In this document: positions 9,596-20,326 of the stretch, in pieces | Numbering within the stretch: position 1 is the stretch's first letter | Layout of the letters: every line of letters starts with the position of its first letter | From: Bryocella elongata | GTDB taxonomy: Bacteria; Acidobacteriota; Terriglobia; Terriglobales; Acidobacteriaceae | NCBI RefSeq assembly: GCF_900108185.1 | Contig: NZ_FNVA01000005.1 | Span: forward strand, 186,001-250,000 | Length of the DNA stretch: 64,000 nucleotides | Reading direction: 5' to 3' | Translations under genes and position numbers: made by a program | The notes under the pieces: model-generated | The model's input: the letters and a program-made list of their open reading frames with translations, nothing else | Databases searched by the model: none | Told to the model about the DNA's origin: nothing

Positions 9596-9907
9596 CCCGT
9601 TTGGGCCATTCTGGTACCCAGCAGTACCGCCTTTGATATATGGAAGACCTGGGTAACTCAATCGCTGAATAGCGACTATCGTCACCAGCAATCAGCCAAC
9701 GGTGTCCGTGTTGGAGTCATGCACCCCTTGCGTGTACTCCATGCAAGCCCATTGGAACCTTAGGAGGCAATAATCATGCGCCTTCTGTACCGTGCGAATT
9801 GTTTGTCAAATGTTTGCCCAAAGGTAACAATGGACCCAACCCTCCCCGCGCTCTAAGTTCTCGGGCCTCGTCGTATCGATTTGGGGGCATCTCCAGTGAT
9901 TGGGTTC
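9596..9907. other. 312-bp spacer upstream of the second Oar receptor
   Basis: No long gene. It contains a 26-codon ORF with a strong ribosome site (separate entry). Nothing else was recognised. Confidence 0.5.
9776..9856 (+). CDS. Candidate 26-residue leader peptide
   Basis: A short ORF starting ATG CGC CTT CTG and ending TAA, giving 26 residues with two cysteines. It is preceded by AGGAGG at 9762-9767 with eight bases of spacing, the best ribosome site in this neighbourhood. The large TonB receptor starts 40-52 bases after its stop and has only a weak site. It could be a regulatory leader, a translational coupler, or the remains of an older start of the receptor. No similarity is recognised. 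Confidence 0.4.
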   Translation: MRLLYRANCLSNVCPKVTMDPTLPAL

Positions 9908-12643
9908 ATGTTGAGCTTTCCCCGGGTCACGGCTGGTCATCTTGCATTGAGCTTCGCCGCCCTCTTCATGGGTGCAGCGGATGGACAGCAAACCCGCGCG
10001 GAACTTTCACTCAACGGCCAGGTGGTGGACCCGAGCGGTGCGCGGGTGCCGCATGCCGCCATCTCCATTCTCGGCGCCTCCGTTCACATCGATACCGAGA
10101 CGAACGATCTCGGTGAGTTCAGCGTCAGGCTCCAGGATGGCGACTACGACGTCATCGTCGAAGCGACGGGCTTCCGGCGGGTCAAGACCGAAGTGGGCCA
10201 CGTTCAGCTTGAGGCCGGGCACAACCTCGGCATCCGTCTCGCCATCGCGACCAAGGACGAGCACATCGAGGTTGACCGCGACGGCAGCAGCACATCCTCC
10301 GGCGACAACCTGTCTGCCACGGTCATCGGGGAGCGCGAGCTGATGTCGCTCTCCGACGACGAGAACACGTTTCAGAAGCAGCTCCTCGCCATGGCTGGAT
10401 CGCTCGGCAACTCTCCCAGCGTGTACGTCGATGGCTTTACGGGCGGAAAGATTCCGCCCAAGAGCTCCATCCTCAGCGTACGGATCAACCACGATCCCTA
10501 CTCAGCGCAATACGACGCCCTGGGCTTCGGGCGCATCGAGATCGAATCCAAGGCCGGCGGCCCCAGACTGCACGGTTCTGTCGGCGTCGGCGGAACCCAG
10601 CAGGCACTCAACGCGCAGGATCCCTTCTCCCCATCGCCGCAGCCCGCGTACTACGTGCTCAACACCGATGCGAGCCTCAGCGGCCCCGTTGACCACAAGA
10701 GCACCTTCTTCGCGAGCGGCGTCTACAACGATCAGCAGAACAACGCCGCGGTGAACGCCCTCATCCCCACGCTCTTCTCGACGGCGGTGCCCAACCCGCA
10801 GAAGACCTCCTCGGCAACGGTGCGCGGCGATCGCCAGTTCAGCCAGCGCAGCATGCTCACGATGCGTTATCAGCTGGACCGCGTCACGCTCACCAATGGA
10901 GGCGTCGGCCAGCTCGTGCTTCCGTCCGAAGGTCACGCCAGCACGTCCACCAACCAGACCCTGCAGTTCACCCACGAGAGCATTGCGAACGCCCGCATCG
11001 TCAACCAGGCCCGCTTTGAATACATCCGCACCCGGCTCGATCAACGCCCCGAGCAGACGGCCAGCGGTCCCTGCACCACGGCGCAGATCGCCTCCTGTAC
11101 CGTCATCGTGCAGGGCTCCTTCGCCGGCGGTGGCGATCCGGCTGGCGTTCTGAACGACCATCGCGACCATCTCGAAGGCGAGGACTTTCTCTCGATCGAA
11201 CTGAGCTCGCACTTTCTGCGCACCGGCGTCCGCTATCGCTGGACCCGCGAATCCAACACCTCGACCGCCGCCTTCAACGGTCAGTTCGTCTTCACCTCGC
11301 TGGCGAACTACGCCGCCGCGCTGCCTGCACAGTTCAACCTGACGACAGGCGATCCCGCTGCCTCGGCTGCCACAGGAGACCTCGGCATCTACGCCGAGGA
11401 CGAATGGAAGGCCCGGAAGGACCTCACCATCAACTACGGCGTCCGTATCGAATCCCAGACCGGCATCCCGGATCACTTCAACGTCGCACCGCGCGCGGGC
11501 CTCGCCTGGGCTCCGAAGCACGGACTGTCCAAGACCCCGGTCCTCACCCTGCGCGGGGGAGCCGGCGTCTTCTTCAATCGCTTCGAGGTCGAAAACCTTC
11601 TCACTGCGGAACACCAGAATGGCGTCCGCGAGCAGAGCGGCTACGTCACTGACCCGGCCACGCTGAACAAGCTCTACGAGTACGGCTTTACCTCGGCCTC
11701 TCTCGGCGCCGCCCAGCCCATGGTCTATCGCGTCGACCCGAACCTCAAGGTCTCCCATGAGCTCATCGCTACGGTCTCGGCTGAGCGCCGCTTCAGCCAC
11801 TACGCCTCCGTGACCGCAACGTACCTCTGGGCTCGCGGCATCCATGAATACCTGTCCATCAATGCCAACGCTCCTGAGCCCGGCACCGGGGTCCGCCCGT
11901 ACGGCGGAACGACAGACATCTACGAGTTCACAGGGCGGGGCATCGAGAAGGATCAGGCCGGCATGGTCAACTGGCGAATCACACCTACGCCGAAGGTGAT
12001 GATCTACGGCCTCTACGTTAACCAGAGCAAGCAGGGCAGCGCCCAGCATGCCACGGACTTCGCCTCCAACTCCTACAACGTCAGCCAGGACTTTGGCCGC
12101 GAAGCCGTCCGCCGCCACCAACTCTTCAGCGGCGCGATGGTCACCCTGCCATGGGGTTTCTCGCTGAACGGCTACCTCTCGTGGCAGTCCGGCATGCCCT
12201 TCAACATCACCACTGGGACCGACCTCAACGGCGACACCATCTACAACGACCGCCCAACATTCGCCACCAGCGCGAGCCCCGCCGCCTCCGTCGTCGCCAC
12301 CCGCTGGGGCACCTTCAACACCAGCCCCGTCGCCGGCGAAAGCGTCATCCCCGTGAACTACGGAACCGGTCCCGGCCTGCTCTACCTCTCCACCTCGATC
12401 ACGCGCGCCTTCACCCTCGGCGGGCGCGTGGAAGGCAGCGGCAAGACCGCACACCGGCAGGGCGGAACGCAGCTCAGCTTTACCGCGGAAGCCGACAACC
12501 TCACCAACAACGTGAATGCGCTCCCCCCGGTCGGAGTGCTCAGTTCGTCGCTCTTCGGTCGCTCCCTGGCCCAGGACACGAGCTTTTCGTCGACCAGCGC
12601 CGCCAACCGTATCCTCTTCCTTCGCGCCAACTTCAGCTTCTAG
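9908..12643 (+). CDS. Oar-like TonB-dependent outer-membrane receptor
   Basis: About 911 residues: signal peptide (hydrophobic core LALSFAALFMGAADG), carboxypeptidase-regulatory-like domain (LSLNGQVVDPSGARVPHAAI) at about 30-115, plug region around 125-230, then a beta barrel of about 680 residues ending in the outer-membrane signature FLRANFSF with terminal Phe. The start is uncertain: ATG 9908 is the first ATG, while GTG 9896 follows a GGGGG tract and TTG 9881 is also in frame. The protein is slightly shorter than the roughly 1100-residue norm of acidobacterial Oar proteins. The transported substrate cannot be inferred; it stands alone between the glycan block and ribosomal genes. Confidence 0.88.
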   Translation: MLSFPRVTAGHLALSFAALFMGAADGQQTRAELSLNGQVVDPSGARVPHAAISILGASVHIDTETNDLGEFSVRLQDGDYDVIVEATGFRRVKTEVGHVQLEAGHNLGIRLAIATKDEHIEVDRDGSSTSSGDNLSATVIGERELMSLSDDENTFQKQLLAMAGSLGNSPSVYVDGFTGGKIPPKSSILSVRINHDPYSAQYDALGFGRIEIESKAGGPRLHGSVGVGGTQQALNAQDPFSPSPQPAYYVLNTDASLSGPVDHKSTFFASGVYNDQQNNAAVNALIPTLFSTAVPNPQKTSSATVRGDRQFSQRSMLTMRYQLDRVTLTNGGVGQLVLPSEGHASTSTNQTLQFTHESIANARIVNQARFEYIRTRLDQRPEQTASGPCTTAQIASCTVIVQGSFAGGGDPAGVLNDHRDHLEGEDFLSIELSSHFLRTGVRYRWTRESNTSTAAFNGQFVFTSLANYAAALPAQFNLTTGDPAASAATGDLGIYAEDEWKARKDLTINYGVRIESQTGIPDHFNVAPRAGLAWAPKHGLSKTPVLTLRGGAGVFFNRFEVENLLTAEHQNGVREQSGYVTDPATLNKLYEYGFTSASLGAAQPMVYRVDPNLKVSHELIATVSAERRFSHYASVTATYLWARGIHEYLSINANAPEPGTGVRPYGGTTDIYEFTGRGIEKDQAGMVNWRITPTPKVMIYGLYVNQSKQGSAQHATDFASNSYNVSQDFGREAVRRHQLFSGAMVTLPWGFSLNGYLSWQSGMPFNITTGTDLNGDTIYNDRPTFATSASPAASVVATRWGTFNTSPVAGESVIPVNYGTGPGLLYLSTSITRAFTLGGRVEGSGKTAHRQGGTQLSFTAEADNLTNNVNALPPVGVLSSSLFGRSLAQDTSFSSTSAANRILFLRANFSF

Positions 12644-13120
12644 CCTCGCGACATCCCACGCTGCGCTGGAATGGCCGTGGCTACAATTGGCTTAGGCCGT
12701 GCCGGCTTGCGTGAGACTCCCGCCCTCCGGTTGACGCCAACTCACATTTGGTCTACTCTGAAAGCTCGCGCAGTCCTGCGCATTCGTCTCCGTGCGTCCG
12801 CAGCTTAGGCGTCGAGGAGGCGAAAGCCGTCGGGACACCGTGGTGAGTCACCGGGGCAGACGCCGTTCTCTCCTCAGCCAGATGCAGCCGGGAAACTGGC
12901 GCAGGGCAGGGAAATAACTGCAGGGCAACCGAATCCTCACTCCCCAGCACCCAGCTTCATGGGTCTCTGTGCGCAATTTGCTGTGAACGACGGCTTTCGG
13001 GTCGCGGGCATCGTGCTCGCCGCCTGGCAGCCGCATAACGGTTGTTTAGAGCCCAGATAGTCTTCGCGCTTCAAGCCGGGCTCGGCGAGACGAAGACGGC
13101 AGAACGAAGGAGTATCAACA
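12644..13120. other. 477-bp gap ahead of rplM
   Basis: No credible protein gene on either strand. There are several small GC-rich inverted repeats (for example GCGCA-GTCC-TGCGC near 12770 and GGTGA-G-TCACC near 12842), but none matches a riboswitch or known RNA that I can recognise. It must hold the promoter and leader of rplM. A GAAGGAG ribosome site for rplM lies near 13104. Confidence 0.5.
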
Positions 13121-13564
13121 GTGAACCTGAACGAGACCACCACGATTCCCAGCGTGCAGAACGTTGAGCGGAAGTGGTTTGTGCTGGATGCCTCGGGTAA
13201 GACCCTCGGCCGCCTGGCTTCGGTCGCCGCAAGCGTCCTCGCCGGCAAGCGCAACCCCCTCTACACGCCCTACATGGACATGGGAGATCACATCATTGTG
13301 ATCAACGCCGAGAAGATCCACCTCACCGGCATGAAGGCCGGCCAGAAGATGTACCGCCGCTACACGGGCTTCCCCGGTGGCCTGCGTGAAGAGAGCTTCG
13401 TCAAGCTCCTCGCCCGCCGCCCCGAGAAGATCCTCGAAGAGGCCATCAAGGGCATGCTCCCCAAGACCAAGCTCGGCCGCCAGATGGCCACCAAGCTCAA
13501 GGTCTACAAGGGTGCGGATCACCCCCACCACGCTCAGCAGCCCAAGGCGCTCGAGCTGGCGTAG
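13121..13564 (+). CDS. rplM: 50S ribosomal protein L13
   Basis: 147 residues, normal length for L13. Conserved blocks are visible: [16 protein letters not shown] near the N terminus, the [16 protein letters not shown] strand, RRYTGFPGG, and [15 protein letters not shown] (here [12 protein letters not shown]). The start is GTG with GAAGGAG upstream. It forms the usual rplM-rpsI pair with S9 125 bases downstream. L13 binds 23S rRNA early in 50S assembly. Confidence 0.98.
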   Translation: MNLNETTTIPSVQNVERKWFVLDASGKTLGRLASVAASVLAGKRNPLYTPYMDMGDHIIVINAEKIHLTGMKAGQKMYRRYTGFPGGLREESFVKLLARRPEKILEEAIKGMLPKTKLGRQMATKLKVYKGADHPHHAQQPKALELA

Positions 13565-13689
13565 AGGCCAGGGTTTAGGTTTCAGGGTCCAGACCACGGG
13601 ATCCGGCAGGTAGGCAACATCTCGCCGATTCAGGCGACCAACAGATTTCTGAGCCCTGGGCCCTGAGCCCTCGGCCCTGAGGGATTCAA
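13565..13689 (+). other. rplM-rpsI spacer with GCCCTG repeats
   Basis: Unusually long for this gene pair. The second half repeats GAGCCCTGGGCCCTGAG-type units (13651-13682) that can pair with themselves just before the rpsI ribosome site GAGGGATTCAA. It may modulate S9 translation; this is inference. Confidence 0.35.
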
Positions 13690-14085
13690 ATGGCGGAATT
13701 CGTACAGTATTACGGAACGGGCCGACGCAAGAGCGCGATCGCGCGCGTCTTCCTTCGCCCGGGTTCGGGCAAGTTCACAGTCAACGGCAAGCAGTTCGAA
13801 GAGTACTTCGTGACCCCGGCGCAGCGCGTCGCGGCCAAGACCCCCTTCGGCATCCCCGAGATCAACGAGACCTTTGACGTCTTCACCACCGTCAAGGGCG
13901 GCGGCGTCAACGGCCAGGCCGATGCCGTCAAGCTCGGTATCGCCCGCGCGCTCATGGAGTTCAACATCGAGCTCCGCAAGGCCCTCAAGGCCGGCGGCAT
14001 GGTTACCCGTGACGCTCGCGGCAAGGAACGCAAGAAGTACGGCCAGAAGGGCGCTCGCGCTCGGTTCCAGTTCTCGAAGCGCTAA
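13690..14085 (+). CDS. rpsI: 30S ribosomal protein S9
   Basis: 131 residues, typical for S9. The N-terminal YYGTGRRKSAIARVFLRPG motif and the C-terminal basic tail KKYGQKGARARFQFSKR, which reaches the P-site tRNA, are both intact. It follows rplM in the standard order. A strong hairpin follows at 14104-14164. Confidence 0.98.
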   Translation: MAEFVQYYGTGRRKSAIARVFLRPGSGKFTVNGKQFEEYFVTPAQRVAAKTPFGIPEINETFDVFTTVKGGGVNGQADAVKLGIARALMEFNIELRKALKAGGMVTRDARGKERKKYGQKGARARFQFSKR

Positions 14086-14103
14086 TCCGCTTCGCGGTTG
14101 TTG

Positions 14104-14164
14104 GGTTTTGGATGTTGGGTGTTGGGTCTACTGACCTGACACCCAACACCGAAAAACCAAAACC
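14104..14164. terminator. Long hairpin after rpsI
   Basis: Two 24-base arms (14104-14127 and 14141-14164) pair as an 8-bp outer stem (GGTTTTGG/CCAAAACC), a 6x6 internal loop and a 10-bp inner stem (GGTGTTGGGT/ACCCAACACC) around a 13-base loop. There is no clean U tract, so it could be a terminator or a processing/stability element for the rplM-rpsI transcript. Confidence 0.55.
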
Positions 14165-14330
14165 GCTTCACCTCCGCATCACCCGCCGGCACCTCGCCGT
14201 CGGCCCGTAGTAAATCTCCCAACCCCGCGCCCCAAAGGGCGCAACCGGGATCAATCGTCTGTCGCCGAGGCCGTCATCCTTTCTGACGCCGGCCGGGAAC
14301 ACAGACAGCGATGCCCAGACAGGAGCCATC

Positions 14331-15272
<942 letters not shown>

Positions 15273-15295
15273 GCCACACCGTTTGATCTACTTCG

Positions 15296-15341
15296 GGGGC
15301 GCGGCGCCAGAGCTCTTCTGCTCCAGCTCCGCGCCCCTTTT
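15296..15341 (+). terminator. Attenuator-type hairpin between rpsB and tsf
   Basis: A 9-bp GC stem (GGGGCGCGG at 15296-15304 with CCGCGCCCC at 15329-15337) is followed by TTTT, 36 bases ahead of the tsf start. Such intergenic attenuators allow rpsB to be made in excess of tsf from one promoter. Confidence 0.65.
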
Positions 15342-15377
15342 CACGCGCCTCACACACAGGCGAGAAAGAATGGAACT

Positions 15378-16043
<666 letters not shown>

Positions 16044-16063
16044 CAACCTCCATCATCAGCAGA

Positions 16064-16102
16064 AACACGAAGCCCGGGCCATTGGCCGGGCTTTTCGTGT
16101 TT
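16064..16102 (+). terminator. Rho-independent terminator of tsf
   Basis: AACACGAAGCCCGG pairs with CCGGGCTTTTCGTGTT across a short loop, with T residues in and after the 3' arm. Confidence 0.9.
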
Positions 16103-16127
16103 GCCTCCTCCGAATAGTCGAAGTCTC

Positions 16128-16382
16128 CTAAAGGAGCTTGGGCACGATATAGACACCACTCGTGACGAGGAGCGCAATGTTCACGCCTACCGCGATACTG
16201 ATCAAGCAGTGGTAAGCGGTGAAGCTCTTCAGGCGATGGCGCATTGTGAAATAGCTGATCATGCTGGCTGTCGCATAGCTCGTAAGGAACCAAGCGGCAG
16301 GTCCGGTGAAGCGGCCCGCGACCGCAAATTCTACCGTTGCAAGGATCGGCATGAGTGAGTCGGCAAGCCTCGGATTCTTCAT
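16128..16382 (-). CDS. Small membrane protein of unknown function
   Basis: 84 residues starting MKNPRLADSLM. The start at 16382 is fixed by an AGGAGG site seven bases upstream. Two to three hydrophobic stretches (about residues 10-28, 29-46 and 57-80) suggest an integral membrane protein. No family is recognised. It lies between the tsf terminator and an unrelated low-GC gene, transcribed away from it. Confidence 0.6.
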   Translation of the reverse strand: MKNPRLADSLMPILATVEFAVAGRFTGPAAWFLTSYATASMISYFTMRHRLKSFTAYHCLISIAVGVNIALLVTSGVYIVPKLL

Positions 16383-16610
16383 GATGACGCCTCCTGTGAT
16401 CTTCAGTTGATTCTGCTCGACCACGATTCCGAGGCTCGCATCTGGGAGCAAAGATGCATAGTTTCTTCCTCATCTCCCGAAAAGATTCGACACACCGACC
16501 ATCGACGGAGCCTTTTCCGAGGCTGTGAACTGAGAAGAGCCGGCCTCGATTCGTTTGGGAGCGTTCCTTTCTCTATTGAGGAAAAGAAATAGATGTGAGA
16601 GATTCTCAAG

Positions 16611-18005
16611 ATGCTTCGGAGAGTTCGAAAGAGTGACATCCAAGAGCTTCGCGCTCAAATAGTTGAATGGGAATTCACTAAAGAAGTGCGCGCCGCCCTC
16701 AAGTGCGATGTAGAGGCTGGCAAGCTCCGAATTCCGAGAGACGCACGCGGAAACACAAGCGCGGCTCAAAAGGAAACAACTGAGAACACGAGGAGCATCT
16801 CTAAGGCCGTTCCGGATGATTTCCCTCAGCGGCAGAGACAGATATTGGGAATCCTCTTCGATAACTACATTGAGAACCCTTCCCTTCCAAAGGTGTATGG
16901 AATTAGGGACTTCAAACTGGTCGATGAGGTCAAGCGTGGTGAGGGGAGCGGGAAGGATCGCGACAATCGGAAGCCGTTCCAGCAGATGGCCTCGAATCTG
17001 AGGGCGGTGCTGTGTTGCTACGGCCACCTCAACTTTGGCGACATTTACGCTCTGCGCCTTGAGGAGCCGACAAGCGACCATTTGCGACTGATAATCGCTA
17101 CGTCATCGTTTGCTCCGGAAGCAGACGACGTCGAACTGTTCTGGCCGCTTAGCAAAGAGCGACAGTATCTAGAAGTAGTTTGTTCATCTCCCATATTTGT
17201 CCGGCACAAGCAAACTGGAGCGCTGATACGCGATACGAAGACCGACCTTGGAGCCGACCAGATTGAAAGAATCGTAGAACTGTCGGCTGGAGTAGATGAA
17301 AGTGCACGGCGGAAGATAGGAAAGCCTCAGATACTTAAGAAGGATCTAGCGGAAGGACCCTCGTTCGTCGCCGCGCCTCTATTTGAGGCTTACGTCAGGA
17401 TTGCGGAGTATCTCTCAAGTGTGGGCTACGGCTCAAGAGCGTCGCGAGTCCATGACAAGGCCACATACCATAGCTTGCCTGAGGTTACGAACTACCATCG
17501 GCTCTTTTTGTTGAGCCCCGCAGTGAATACCACACTCCTCCAGCAGCTCCTGCAAGATCGCCCAATCAGGACCTCACAAGATGGAGACTATAGGCCGTGC
17601 AGCTTCGTCTACCGGCGAATGCCTTCGACGTGGTCGCTAATCTATGGAGACGTGCCGTCTGCCCCATTTGAAGACGACACTGATGCCAAGATGCTTTTCC
17701 CCGAGCACCACCTGCCACTCCGAACGCAATCGGAGCATCTTGTGAAGTATGTAGTCGTCTCAAGAAGCTCAACCAAAGACTGTACGGTGGTCGCCGGAAA
17801 TGGAGTGGCGGTAGACCACGTGATGAAGTGCTTGCTAGACGGAAGCGAACTCGACCGGCTACTGCCGGTCGAAATTCGAACTAAATCGGACTTCCAGACC
17901 CTGATTCGCGTTTTGGCTGACCAAGACCTAACCGAAAAGGGGGCCGCCCCAAGAAAGATGACTGTGATGAATTCCGAGTCGATCCTTCACGTCGTTCGGA
18001 AATGA
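16611..18005 (+). CDS. Unrecognised 464-residue protein in a low-GC patch
   Basis: A clean ORF of 464 codons with no signal peptide or membrane helix. Base composition and codon use are clearly less GC-rich than flanking genes, which suggests recent acquisition. The N-terminal 70 residues are charged and helical. The middle (about 120-190) has an LRAVLCCYGHLNFGDIYALRLE stretch, and residues 270-370 contain several aromatic and basic patches. I recognise no catalytic motif. It has no obvious partner: upstream is a divergently oriented small membrane protein, downstream a PEP-CTERM gene. A stand-alone accessory or defence function is possible but not shown. Confidence 0.7.
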   Translation: MLRRVRKSDIQELRAQIVEWEFTKEVRAALKCDVEAGKLRIPRDARGNTSAAQKETTENTRSISKAVPDDFPQRQRQILGILFDNYIENPSLPKVYGIRDFKLVDEVKRGEGSGKDRDNRKPFQQMASNLRAVLCCYGHLNFGDIYALRLEEPTSDHLRLIIATSSFAPEADDVELFWPLSKERQYLEVVCSSPIFVRHKQTGALIRDTKTDLGADQIERIVELSAGVDESARRKIGKPQILKKDLAEGPSFVAAPLFEAYVRIAEYLSSVGYGSRASRVHDKATYHSLPEVTNYHRLFLLSPAVNTTLLQQLLQDRPIRTSQDGDYRPCSFVYRRMPSTWSLIYGDVPSAPFEDDTDAKMLFPEHHLPLRTQSEHLVKYVVVSRSSTKDCTVVAGNGVAVDHVMKCLLDGSELDRLLPVEIRTKSDFQTLIRVLADQDLTEKGAAPRKMTVMNSESILHVVRK

Positions 18006-18190
18006 GACCGTAGGGAGGGGCGTACACCGGGTGGCCCATGCCCAGTTGTTCCATTACCTCCTCTCACAAATCTCACCTTCCCATGAGTCATTCTCCCCGC
18101 GTTTCACGCGATCTAAGCAGCCACCCTTGCGCGCCAATCTGCAAGAGCACGCCGCCGCGAAGGTTTTGGAAGCATTCCCAGGAGAAACTC

Positions 18191-18916
18191 ATGAGAAACC
18201 CCATCGGACGTCTATTGCTTCTCTCTGCCGTGGCCCTCTCGCCCGGCCTCGCGTCCACCTCCGCGCACGCCGACACCATCGGCGGAGCCAACGGGACCTA
18301 CACCTACGTCTTCGGCCTGCCCAACGGTGCGAGCTTCACGCTGGTCCACACCCCCGACCTCGGCAACCCCAACGGCACGACCCTCTCCGCAACGCCCAGC
18401 GGCAACCCCACCGGCGACGTGACCTACTCCTTCGACAACTACAGCGGCGTCGGCGACAACGCCACCTGGACCGAGATTGAGGTGCAGTGGACAGCGCAGG
18501 ACGTTGTAACCCCGAACCAGACCGACTACTACGCCTACACCTTCACCGAGCTCGATTCCTTCTGGGCGCAGACCTCCTTCGGAGGCGCGCTGCCCACCGA
18601 TGGCCCCGTCTATAACGGGATGCAGTTCTACGACGACATCAACGGCCCGCAGTTCGGCCCCGTCGCGACCGGAGCCTACTACGGCACCTATAGCGGCGCC
18701 ACGCAGCTCGATCCCGTCTGCAGCGGCTGCACGCTAGAAACTACCTTCGTCGCCGCGACCCCGGAACCCTCATCGCTAGCGCTCCTAGCCACCGGCGGAG
18801 CCGCAATCCTCGGTTTCTTCGGCGTCTCGCGCCGCCGCCGCATTCCGCAGGATGCTTCGGGAAAACTCTTGATCGATGTGCAAGGGCGGAAGGGCACGAC
18901 TTCCGTCGTGCCGTAA
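18191..18916 (+). CDS. PEP-CTERM sorting-domain protein
   Basis: 241 residues. The ATG at 18191 has AGGAGA seven bases upstream and begins a signal peptide ending in SAHADT. The mature region is rich in Gly, Asn, Thr and Tyr, typical of secreted beta-rich PEP-CTERM proteins. Near the C terminus is TPEPSSLALLATGGAAILG followed by the basic cluster SRRRR, the sorting signal cut by exosortase. A tail of about 24 residues extends past the basic cluster, longer than usual. Exported and probably linked to surface polysaccharide; no exosortase gene is in the window. Confidence 0.85.
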   Translation: MRNPIGRLLLLSAVALSPGLASTSAHADTIGGANGTYTYVFGLPNGASFTLVHTPDLGNPNGTTLSATPSGNPTGDVTYSFDNYSGVGDNATWTEIEVQWTAQDVVTPNQTDYYAYTFTELDSFWAQTSFGGALPTDGPVYNGMQFYDDINGPQFGPVATGAYYGTYSGATQLDPVCSGCTLETTFVAATPEPSSLALLATGGAAILGFFGVSRRRRIPQDASGKLLIDVQGRKGTTSVVP

Positions 18917-18924
18917 GGCCTGCA

Positions 18925-18962
18925 CCCATCAGGCAGCCGGCTCTTCCTCCATCCCTGATGGG
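18925..18962 (+). terminator. Hairpin after the PEP-CTERM gene
   Basis: CCCATCAGG (18925-18933) pairs with CCTGATGGG (18954-18962) around a 20-base loop, nine bases after the stop codon. Confidence 0.6.
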
Positions 18963-19031
18963 AAGCGCCGCAGACTTTCTCGCGGGAACCTGGCGTATCT
19001 TCCCTCCCCACTAACTACAATGGAAATAGGA

Positions 19032-19078
19032 GGTATCTCGCCCTGCCTACGGTGCGCACAAAGCGGCGGGGAGATACC
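19032..19078. terminator. Second hairpin in the convergent gap
   Basis: GGTATCTC (19032-19039) pairs with GAGATACC (19071-19078), in the short space between the convergent PEP-CTERM and MFS genes. It could serve the MFS transcript from the other strand. No U tract is evident. Confidence 0.45.
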
Positions 19079-19098
19079 ACTCACGAACCCCTATCGGA

Positions 19099-20265
19099 TC
19101 AATATTTTGGCGATACCCGGGGGGAGGGGAGCACCCCGTCCAGCCGCCGCGCCGCCAGCGCCAGCACGATCACCACGCACGCCAGCCCCGCGCTGAGCCA
19201 CGGCAGCTGCGCATAGCCCAGCCCCCTGGTCAGCGCCAGCCCGCCGAGGCTTGCGCCCAGCGCGTTGCCAAAGTTGAACGCGCTCTGGTTCAGCGTGCTG
19301 GCCAGGTTCGCGCTGTGGGCCTTCTCCACGATGCGTGGCTGGAACGGGCCCGCCGCAGCGAAGTGCACCAGCCCCCACACGAACACCGCGATCACCGCCG
19401 GAATCGCCCTGCCCATCGCGAACGGCATCGCCGCGAAGCACACCGCCAGCATCGCGAACCCGCCCAGCACCGACGGCAGCTGCTTCCAGTCCGAGAGCCA
19501 GCCGCCGAGCGTGTTGCCGATCGTGATGCCAAGCCCGAACAGGACCAAGACCCACGTCACGGTATGCGGAGACAGGTGCGTCACCTCCTCCAGCATCGGA
19601 GCAATGTAAGTCAGCACGCAAAACATCGAGACCGAGCTGACCGTGCTCATCGCCAGCACCAGCTGCACGGGAGCTGTAAGGACACTGCGAAGCTCGGTCA
19701 TCAGGTGCAGCGGCTCCGGCTTCTGATGCGGCACCCACTTCACCAGCAGCACCGCCGCAATCAGCCCAATCGGCGCCAGCGCAAAGAAGCTCGCGCGCCA
19801 ACCAAACGCCAGCCCCAGCGCGGTACCCGCAGGAACGCCAAGAATATTCGCCACCGTAAGTCCTGTAAACATCAGCGCGATCGCCTGCGCGCGCTCGTTC
19901 TTCGGAACAAGTTGCGTCGCCAGCACCGAGCCAATGCCGAAGAACGATCCATGCGCCAGCGCCGTAAGGATGCGAGCCGCGAGCAGCAAGCCAAAGCTCG
20001 GCGCGAGCCCGCACAACGTGTTGCCCACGATGAACAGCCCCAGCAGGATCAGCAACGCACGCTTGCGATCCATGTGGCTCAGCGCCAGCGCGACCACAGG
20101 CGATCCCATCGTGACGCTCAGCGCATACCCCGACACCAGCAGCCCCGCCCGCGGTATGCTCACGTGGAAGTCCGAGGCCAGCTGCGGCAGCAGCCCCATG
20201 ATGATGAACTCGGTGGTGCCAATGCCAAAGGCCGCAGCCGTCAGCGCCAGGATCGGTTTGCGCAT
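19099..20265 (-). CDS. MFS transporter, DHA1/AraJ-type
   Basis: About 388 residues with twelve predicted helices. The N terminus MRKPILALTAAAFGIGTTEFIIMGLLPQLA matches the AraJ/YdhP branch of the drug:H+ antiporter-1 family, and the loop 2-3 signature region (SHMDRKRALLILLGLFIVGN) and the motif C-like GxxxGxxxG stretch in helix 5 (LGVPAGTALGLAFGW) are present. The ATG at 20265 is preferred over a GTG 12 codons earlier because family members start with this motif. Probable inner-membrane exporter of a small molecule or sugar; substrate unknown. Confidence 0.88.
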   Translation of the reverse strand: MRKPILALTAAAFGIGTTEFIIMGLLPQLASDFHVSIPRAGLLVSGYALSVTMGSPVVALALSHMDRKRALLILLGLFIVGNTLCGLAPSFGLLLAARILTALAHGSFFGIGSVLATQLVPKNERAQAIALMFTGLTVANILGVPAGTALGLAFGWRASFFALAPIGLIAAVLLVKWVPHQKPEPLHLMTELRSVLTAPVQLVLAMSTVSSVSMFCVLTYIAPMLEEVTHLSPHTVTWVLVLFGLGITIGNTLGGWLSDWKQLPSVLGGFAMLAVCFAAMPFAMGRAIPAVIAVFVWGLVHFAAAGPFQPRIVEKAHSANLASTLNQSAFNFGNALGASLGGLALTRGLGYAQLPWLSAGLACVVIVLALAARRLDGVLPSPRVSPKY

Positions 20266-20326
20266 ACTCTCCAGTATCGCGGAGATGGTGGACGCCTGCA
20301 CGATCTTTGGGAGGCGATGGCGCCGA

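Noticed and set aside
10502-12454. A 650-codon minus-strand frame opposite the second Oar receptor
   Set aside because: Antisense shadow. The plus-strand frame has signal peptide, carboxypeptidase-like domain, plug and C-terminal Phe; the opposite frame has none of these.
12753-13036. Overlapping 62- to 65-codon minus-strand frames in the gap before rplM
   Set aside because: No ribosome sites, low-complexity composition, and mutual overlap; not credible genes.
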